A DNA stretch of 64,000 bases from Amorphochlora amoebiformis. Lineage: Eukaryota > Cercozoa > Chlorarachniophyceae. Shown in pieces: positions 1-64,000 of the stretch (the stretch's first letter is position 1; every line of letters begins with the position of its first letter). The translations under genes were made by a program, and so were the position numbers. The notes below the pieces were generated by a model, which searched no databases, had not been told where the DNA came from, and saw nothing but the letters and a program-made list of their open reading frames with translations. The stretch covers positions 166,752 to 230,751 of the forward strand of contig BAAHQB010000287.1 of the NCBI GenBank assembly GCA_054601695.1, given 5' to 3'.

Positions 1-46
<46 letters not shown>

Positions 47-285
47 ACATACATTTTTATACATATATATATATATAAATACCACTCGCTCTACCCTACC
101 GTCCTAATACAAAAAATCCATATTCTAAAAAGTCATGCCAGCCAACACAAAAACGGTAAATGAAACCATACAGACACAGAGAAGGACGGAAACACAAACA
201 CATACAACAAGGAATGAGAACAGAACAGAGAGGAAGAAAAGCTTGGAGATAAATAGGGAAGACAGATTTGGGTCCGGGATGACAC

Positions 286-7788
<7,503 letters not shown>

Positions 7789-8062
7789 CCTTTCTCCAAT
7801 CTGTCCGTCCCACTGATGTCCCGGACACGTGGTAGGACAGTCCGACCGAGAGTAGCGGTCATTAGCAGCGAAATCTACGGGATTATTCCCTTTTGCCCCG
7901 TTAGTGGCGGTTCGTTAAGAAGTATTAGAGGGAAATAAATTCAACTCGCGATCCAACATCGCGGTGGTTGAGACAGGGTTGAGCCTTTACGAAAAGGGGG
8001 GAAGGGGGGGCATGGAGGATTGGAACAATACATCTAATTCTTTCCTTGAATTTCAGGCAAAA
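7789..8062. promoter_or_regulatory. Divergent intergenic region between the sacsin-like and WD40 genes
   Basis: These 274 bp separate two start codons on opposite strands, so both promoters must lie here or overlap the first exons. The sequence is GC-balanced and free of microsatellites, unlike the introns. It contains one TACGGGATTA element around 7874, which resembles the repeated CCCGGGATT elements of other divergent regions in this window. No clear TATA box is visible. Confidence 0.55.
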
Positions 8063-17475
<9,413 letters not shown>

Positions 17476-17898
17476 CTAGAAGAACTTCTTTTCATCATCT
17501 GAAGTCGTATCCCCGTACAAGTAATTCTGTTAAAAGGAAGTCAGCATACACAATCGAACCGAATTTCTAGTGAACAAACCTGCTCAGCTTTAATGCACTT
17601 GTACATTCCGACTGGCACCAACACACAAAAAGTGACAACGCGCACAATGTTGCTGCTCAGGCTGAAACTTTCGTTGAGAAAGTCACGCTGCCCAGCATTG
17701 GTTTCAACCCACTTATTCTTCTTCACGGCGTAGGGATCATTCTGCACAACGCAATAGATCAGTGTGAACATTCTTTCGACAGAAAGGTGGGCATACCGCA
17801 GACCCTCGAAGCTGAGAGCGAGTGGAAATATTGCGACGCTCGAGGTGAGGAAGCCGCCTGGAGTTGCGAGCCAACGCCTTGCAGACGCGAGAGGCCAT
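17476..17898 (-). CDS. NDUFB4-like: Probable mitochondrial complex I B15/NDUFB4-like subunit, 104 aa, 3 exons
   Basis: Exons are 17898-17797, 17741-17580 and 17526-17476, with introns of 55 and 53 bp and clean GT..AG borders, giving 104 aa. The first 34 residues (start [15 protein letters not shown], with RRNIST) are a textbook mitochondrial presequence: Arg, Ser and Ala rich with no acidic cluster. The mature part has [13 protein letters not shown], then a single membrane segment [18 protein letters not shown], and a charged tail DDEKKFF at the stop. The layout (short N-terminal helix with W..., one membrane span ending PVGMYK, acidic tail ending in FF) recalls NDUFB4 of plants. That assignment is inference; another small single-span inner-membrane subunit is possible. 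A longer unspliced frame covers the first intron but would lose the presequence. Confidence 0.65.
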
Positions 17899-18044
17899 GA
17901 CAGATTTTGTCGGCACATAAGTCTTCCGGGATTCAGTGCAAGAACCCCGGGATTTCCAAGCGATTTCAAAATGTCGGGGTTTTCAAAATAAATCCCGGGA
18001 TTATGAGGATTATCAAGAATTCAACTCTTCGGCCTCAATTCCAG
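17899..18044. promoter_or_regulatory. Divergent promoter with repeated CCCGGGATT elements
   Basis: This short region between the NDUFB4-like start and the first recognisable PAP2-like exon carries TCCGGGATTC near 17926, CCCCGGGATTTC near 17945 and CCCGGGATTA near 17992, plus GTCGGGGTTTT near 17971. The same word recurs four times in the UBC9/SLC10A7 divergent region, so it is a good candidate cis element. Confidence 0.6.
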
Positions 18045-27108
<9,064 letters not shown>

Positions 27109-27252
27109 ACTTACCGGTGTCTGGGGTGGCCTGATTCCCGCCAATTTAAGTGTCTCACAGATCTTTCCCCTCGTCTCCCCAATTTCATCGCCTTTATTCC
27201 CCCCCTTGTCCCCACCTCTTCCTTTAGCCCTTCAATATTTGCCCAGCTGCAC

Positions 27253-28086
27253 TTAAAATCCTGGTCTAAATTTTTGCGCTTGCTCTTGAACTTTCTCTAG
27301 ATATGCATCCTTATCCGCCCTGGGTAAGCATCTCCGTGAGATCAAGCCGAATCAAGGGTTCAATCACATCACCTGTACAGATCATACGCCTCCTGTTGCG
27401 CGGGGTCTTTAACGTTCGGTTCGTTGAGCAATGCTTGAATACCGAGTAGAATCTACAAGAAACAAGAGCTTTTAGGTTCTGGCAACGTGCCGAATAAGTG
27501 CCGCAATACCTGTTTGACCGTGATTCCAGGCTTCCAACCTTTGTCCTCATCGAGAATACTCAAGCAGATGGTGCCGGAGGGATAAACGTTTGGATGGAAC
27601 AGAGGGGGGGAGAATTGGCCTGGAAAAGGATAATGAGACTTCTTCGCATTGGAGACATTCACTTACATTTCGGGGGCTTCTGGGGATAGTCTTGCGGAAA
27701 CTTCATTGTCAATTTGTAGATTCCTCCCTCCCAGACCGTCTGTTGGTCACGGAAGTTGGAAGTAGTCACACAAGTTATCCAAAAAGATCCCGATTACCTT
27801 CTTCTTTCCAGGAATCCCACACACCCATCTGAATAGGTCCTGTGAACCATCATCCTTCTTGTCTGGGCGGGCGTAGAATCCCTGATTAATCAATCTCACT
27901 CATGGGAAGACCGTCAGCGGATAAAGAAGAGAAGGATTACATGTGGGTGCGATTTCCTCCACTCCTAATTGGGTCAAATCGTTTAAAAACATACTGTCAG
28001 AGGATTTTGAGCACAAAATAGACACCCAGGCAGCCCATGTAACCTACCTTTCGTTCTGTTGCGAGCCTCTTGCGTGCCAGGGCCAT
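27253..28086 (-). CDS. UBC9: SUMO-conjugating enzyme UBC9 (UBE2I), 158 aa, 7 exons
   Basis: Exons: 28086-28048, 27964-27941, 27881-27798, 27739-27667, 27619-27510, 27452-27373 and 27319-27253. All introns are GT..AG and phases close to 158 aa, the same length as human UBE2I. The protein starts [13 protein letters not shown] (basic N-terminal helix, the SUMO and E1 contact surface) and continues [35 protein letters not shown], then the E2 core [16 protein letters not shown] with the HPN motif and the catalytic Cys at about residue 92, followed by [27 protein letters not shown] and [12 protein letters not shown]. It transfers SUMO from the SAE1/SAE2 E1 to lysines, mainly in the nucleus. It is head to head with the SLC10A7-like gene and tail to tail with the PAP2-like gene, 144 bp away. 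Confidence 0.97.
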
Positions 28087-28300
28087 CGTGAATTCCACGA
28101 GGGTCTCCTGAAGTCTCCGGGATTTTGGTAAAATACCCGGGATTTTATTAAAGTCCCCGGGATTTGGTGATGAATTTCTCCGGGATCCCGGGAATCGGAT
28201 TCCTCGGTACCCAGCAATTCGTTGTCTCCGTGTCACTACCACAGCCGACCACCCGTCCCCATCCCGAAATTCTTGCCGTGTTAACTCGTCATGATCACCC
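28087..28300. promoter_or_regulatory. Divergent promoter with four or more CCGGGATTT elements
   Basis: Between the UBC9 and SLC10A7-like start codons lie TCCGGGATTTTGG (near 28117), CCCGGGATTTTATT (near 28136), CCCCGGGATTTGG (near 28155) and CCGGGATCCCGGGAATC (near 28179). Spacing is about 20 bp, close to two helical turns. The partial palindrome GGGATCCCGGG suggests a dimeric binding protein. No microsatellite intrudes. Confidence 0.65.
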
Positions 28301-36428
<8,128 letters not shown>

Positions 36429-37028
36429 TCAGGTGCATTTTCTGCACTACAAATTTGACTAGCTTGAATTTGAACGTTAAAAATTTGCCAAAATTACATT
36501 TTTATTTATCATAGATAAGTTTAAACGATAAGTTCCTGGCTATGATCGGAGTCTTAACTAGTTAACTTATAATTAGGTTTCTACATTATACATGCAGGCT
36601 GGAGTCTTGCGGCTCTTGCCATTATTTTCAACTATGTAAATGTATTCTTTAGTTGTTTATTTATATATTTATATAATATGCAGCAATGACTAGAATGATT
36701 GGTATCACTCTCTCTGGTGCTCAGGTATAGTACTATGGTAATAATATTATTAATAGTACACCGCATGGTCAAAGCCTAAGTTAAAGCGACTGTGCATCGC
36801 AGGCATTAAACTAAGTTCATCTAGGTTAAAATTCAAAATGTCAATGCGGCCGTGTAAGCCATTATTCTACTCCTCTCGATTTGGTATACACCAATAGTGA
36901 AGCCTAGGAAGTATATGCGCATCGATACCAATATTACGTGATTGTATTGAATCTTAGCTGCTGGGAAAAGAAAGATAATGCAGTACGTTAATTACAACCC
37001 CAGACAGTAGGTTGGTACAAAGTTAAGT
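36429..37028. other. Convergent intergenic region between the SLC10A7-like and CWF19L1 genes
   Basis: About 600 bp of unique AT-rich DNA between two stop codons on opposite strands. It is free of long TA arrays and includes several CTAG or TAGTA words (GACTAGCTTG, TAACTAGTTAAC, CATCTAGGTTA). No coding or RNA feature is recognised. Confidence 0.7.
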
Positions 37029-54674
<17,646 letters not shown>

Positions 54675-54982
54675 TGTCAAGCCAAATTGACCGAAAAATA
54701 TCAATAGAGGATATCGAGAGAACGATATTCTACATATTAGGAATCAGACACAAGCCTTAAGATATAGATTTAGATATATCATATAACTACATATGAATAT
54801 GCATATATTTGTTAGACATCTATCTCGATACCCTACCAAACCACGAGAAATCGCGTGACCATTTAAATGTTCGGATTCTGGTAAAATCATCAAATTTCAA
54901 CCCAGAAAATATCATGAAAACACCTAAATCTCTAACATCTGCGGTACATTTTCTCGTGCTCCGTGGCCATAACCTAAACCCG
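54675..54982. promoter_or_regulatory. Divergent intergenic region between CWF19L1 and SWEET
   Basis: About 308 bp between two start codons on opposite strands. It is AT-rich but unique. CGGATTCTGGTAAAATCAT near 54874 matches CGGGATTTTGGTAAAATAC in the UBC9/SLC10A7 divergent region at nearly every position, suggesting a shared element. An in-frame upstream Met at 54809 on the plus strand could extend SWEET, but that frame reads as non-coding. Confidence 0.55.
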
Positions 54983-58308
<3,326 letters not shown>

Positions 58309-58629
58309 AAACTATTAGAATTAAGGCCAGACTGCTGGTCATAGAGAACTCAATTTTATATCAATTTCCCGTTTCCGCGTCAAAAAATTTTAATAAGTTA
58401 AATGACTTGATCATCGTTAATATTGGCTAGATTTGGTGTTGAATTCCTATTGTAGTTATTAAGTCAGCACTAGCCTCGAAGCTAGAGTGATATCCTAATC
58501 TAGGGGCCATATGCTAGTATGATCTGGAATTCATCCTAACGCCGGGTTATCTTACTACTAGACTAGACAAAAGACTCTTTTCGTTTTTAACATATTATTT
58601 ATACGTCTAGCTACGTTTACTAGGTCTAG

Positions 58630-58687
<58 letters not shown>

Positions 58688-59329
58688 AGATACTACAGTG
58701 TCAAGAATACTCAAGATACATCTTCATATTTATACTAGTAGTTATTGAGCAGCTTTATATATATAAATGTAATATATACTTTTGATAGCTAATGTCAATG
58801 TATCATATATAGATAGTAGTGTATATATACTGCTTGAACGATCGATAAGTGCAACATACACTACATTATAGTCTACATGTATACATTGATACACAGTGAT
58901 CTAGTGATTTCCTTCTACTAGTACGTCTAGCTACTACTAGTACTAAAGCTAGTTCTAGACTTAAGAGGTCTTTAATATTAAGTTAAGGATAATTAATAAT
59001 CAGTGTGGGATCGAGCTGCAGTAACGTTGCTGACAGCCTCAGTCTAGTCAGTTTGATCTCATGAGTCAGGCCGGCGTCTGACACTTCACTACTAGAAGTA
59101 CAGTTCATATACTACACATGTAAATTGTTGCTGAGGCTCTACCTCTAGAGTCTTGCGAACCGGAATTAATATGTTACAGTGGTGTATCATTGAGACTGCA
59201 AGTGTATCGTTAAACTTGAGTATTTTATGACTGTAAGTTCGAGTACAAGGCGAACTCTTCGCTACGGTGTACGAACACATGACTAATCCTCGCTGTCCAC
59301 GGAAACCAATTACATCTGTAAACCTGCTG
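58309..59329. other. Convergent intergenic region between SWEET and a mitochondrial protein gene
   Basis: Mostly unique AT-rich DNA with one TA array at 58634-58685. CTAG-containing words are dense from 58430 to 59095 (for example ACTACTAGACTAGAC, ACTAGGTCTAGATA, CTACTAGTACGTCTAG, CTAGTTCTAG). No coding frame stands out. Confidence 0.7.
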
Positions 59330-59641
59330 TTATCTATCGTTGTCGTTTATCATCCACGGCCACTGAAACTCCTCGGAATCCACCGGAGGAGCTACGTTGA
59401 CTTGAGCCATGTGTTCCATCTGGATGACTTCTTGCCAGTGTCGAACGCTCGTCCTATTCATCTTGATTGGGGCCCCCACTTGGGTCTCTTCCTCCATTGT
59501 GATCGAGCTGGAGTTCGTGAGTCCTTGGTTCAATCTGGCCATAGCTTTGGCACTTATGGAAACTTTATGAATCGATCTGCGCCCCAGAGGAGCTCTACGA
59601 GCCAAAGTCTGGACGCCGGATTTCAAGCAGCGCAGTGCCAT
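59330..59641 (-). CDS. Small mitochondrial-targeted protein, 103 aa, single exon, unrecognised
   Basis: The frame starts MALRCLKSGVQTLARRAPLGRRSIHKVSISAKA: basic, hydroxylated and free of acidic residues for over 30 positions, as expected of a mitochondrial presequence. The rest is hydrophilic (VRHWQEVIQMEHMAQV, EEFQWPWMINDND) with no membrane segment. I do not recognise a family. Support comes from the presequence, the GC content of the frame, and its place: it faces CASP head to head across 141 bp and follows the strict strand alternation. An overlapping plus-strand frame of similar length lacks these features. It could be a mitochondrial ribosomal or respiratory accessory protein. Confidence 0.55.
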   Translation of the reverse strand: MALRCLKSGVQTLARRAPLGRRSIHKVSISAKAMARLNQGLTNSSSITMEEETQVGAPIKMNRTSVRHWQEVIQMEHMAQVNVAPPVDSEEFQWPWMINDNDR

Positions 59642-59782
59642 TCGCCACGCAACGGAGTGAATTTCTACCGCACAAATGTTTAAGAGAAACCCCGCGTTTC
59701 CAGTCGAATCCCCGATATACCCCGCGTTTCCCGTGAATCCCCGATATTTAGAATTTCATAGCATAATATTTCGGAAATCGAA
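59642..59782. promoter_or_regulatory. Divergent promoter with a duplicated CCCCGCGTTTCC ... AATCCCCGATAT element
   Basis: Two near-identical direct repeats lie at about 59689-59718 and 59719-59747, each CCCCGCGTTTCC, then a few bases, then GAATCCCCGATAT. Read on the other strand this is ATATCGGGGATTC, similar to the CCGGGATTT elements of the other divergent regions. The element sits midway between the two start codons. Confidence 0.6.

Positions 59783-64000
<4,218 letters not shown>

Noticed and set aside
17541-17969. Unspliced 142-aa frame over the NDUFB4-like gene
   Set aside because: Splicing out 55 bp with a clean donor and acceptor yields a proper mitochondrial presequence; the unspliced start runs into promoter elements.
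27109-27252. Extra exon between the PAP2-like and UBC9 genes
   Set aside because: The frame is pyrimidine-rich with no motif, and it lies between two stop codons as a short convergent spacer.
54809-54982. Upstream in-frame extension of SWEET from a Met at 54809
   Set aside because: The added 58 residues look non-coding and would consume the divergent promoter.
59267-59683. 138-aa plus-strand frame opposite the mitochondrial protein
   Set aside because: It lacks any motif or start context, overlaps the better minus-strand frame and breaks the phase and strand pattern.

Overview
This is a nuclear eukaryotic window. Small coding exons (many 30-120 bp, roughly half GC) sit in introns made mostly of (TA)n, (TG)n, (CT)n and telomere-like (CCCTAA/TTAGGG) repeats. 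Nearly every long simple-repeat reading frame is an artefact. The real genes only appear when short exons with GT..AG borders and matching codon phase are joined by hand. The TTAGGG-type repeat, the intron-rich genes, a SWEET transporter and the strict strand alternation suggest an algal or protist genome. A stramenopile is possible (I recall gene-strand alternation being reported for the brown alga Ectocarpus), but the sequence does not settle the lineage.

I assembled ten genes that alternate perfectly: - + - + - + - + - +. From left to right: a sacsin-like HSP90-type ATPase chaperone (-, 5' part, runs off the left edge); a WD40 protein (+); a mitochondrial complex I NDUFB4-like subunit (-); a PAP2/dolichyldiphosphatase-like membrane phosphatase (+, partial); the SUMO-conjugating enzyme UBC9 (-); an SLC10A7-like transporter (+); the spliceosome-associated CWF19L1 (-); a SWEET sugar transporter (+); a small mitochondrial-targeted protein (-); and the Golgi coiled-coil protein CASP (+). 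They form five head-to-head pairs separated by about 140-310 bp, and neighbouring pairs meet tail to tail. Exon phases close for eight genes: WD40 377 aa, NDUFB4-like 104 aa, UBC9 158 aa, SLC10A7-like 387 aa, CWF19L1 about 602 aa, SWEET 361 aa, mitochondrial protein 103 aa and CASP 642 aa. The sacsin segment is 526 codons.

The products are housekeeping functions (protein quality control, SUMO, splicing and debranching, Golgi, glycosylation, respiration, sugar and solute transport) and do not form one pathway. The unusual content is architectural: shared CCCGGGATTT-like motifs in the divergent promoters; short tandem duplications that straddle exon-intron borders, including one exon start amplified into a minisatellite of decoy acceptors; complementary purine and pyrimidine arrays flanking exons; introns whose splice sites lie directly against (TA)n; and telomere-like repeats that sit in introns with the C-rich strand mostly in the sense orientation. 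No RNA gene, transposase or CRISPR array could be supported.
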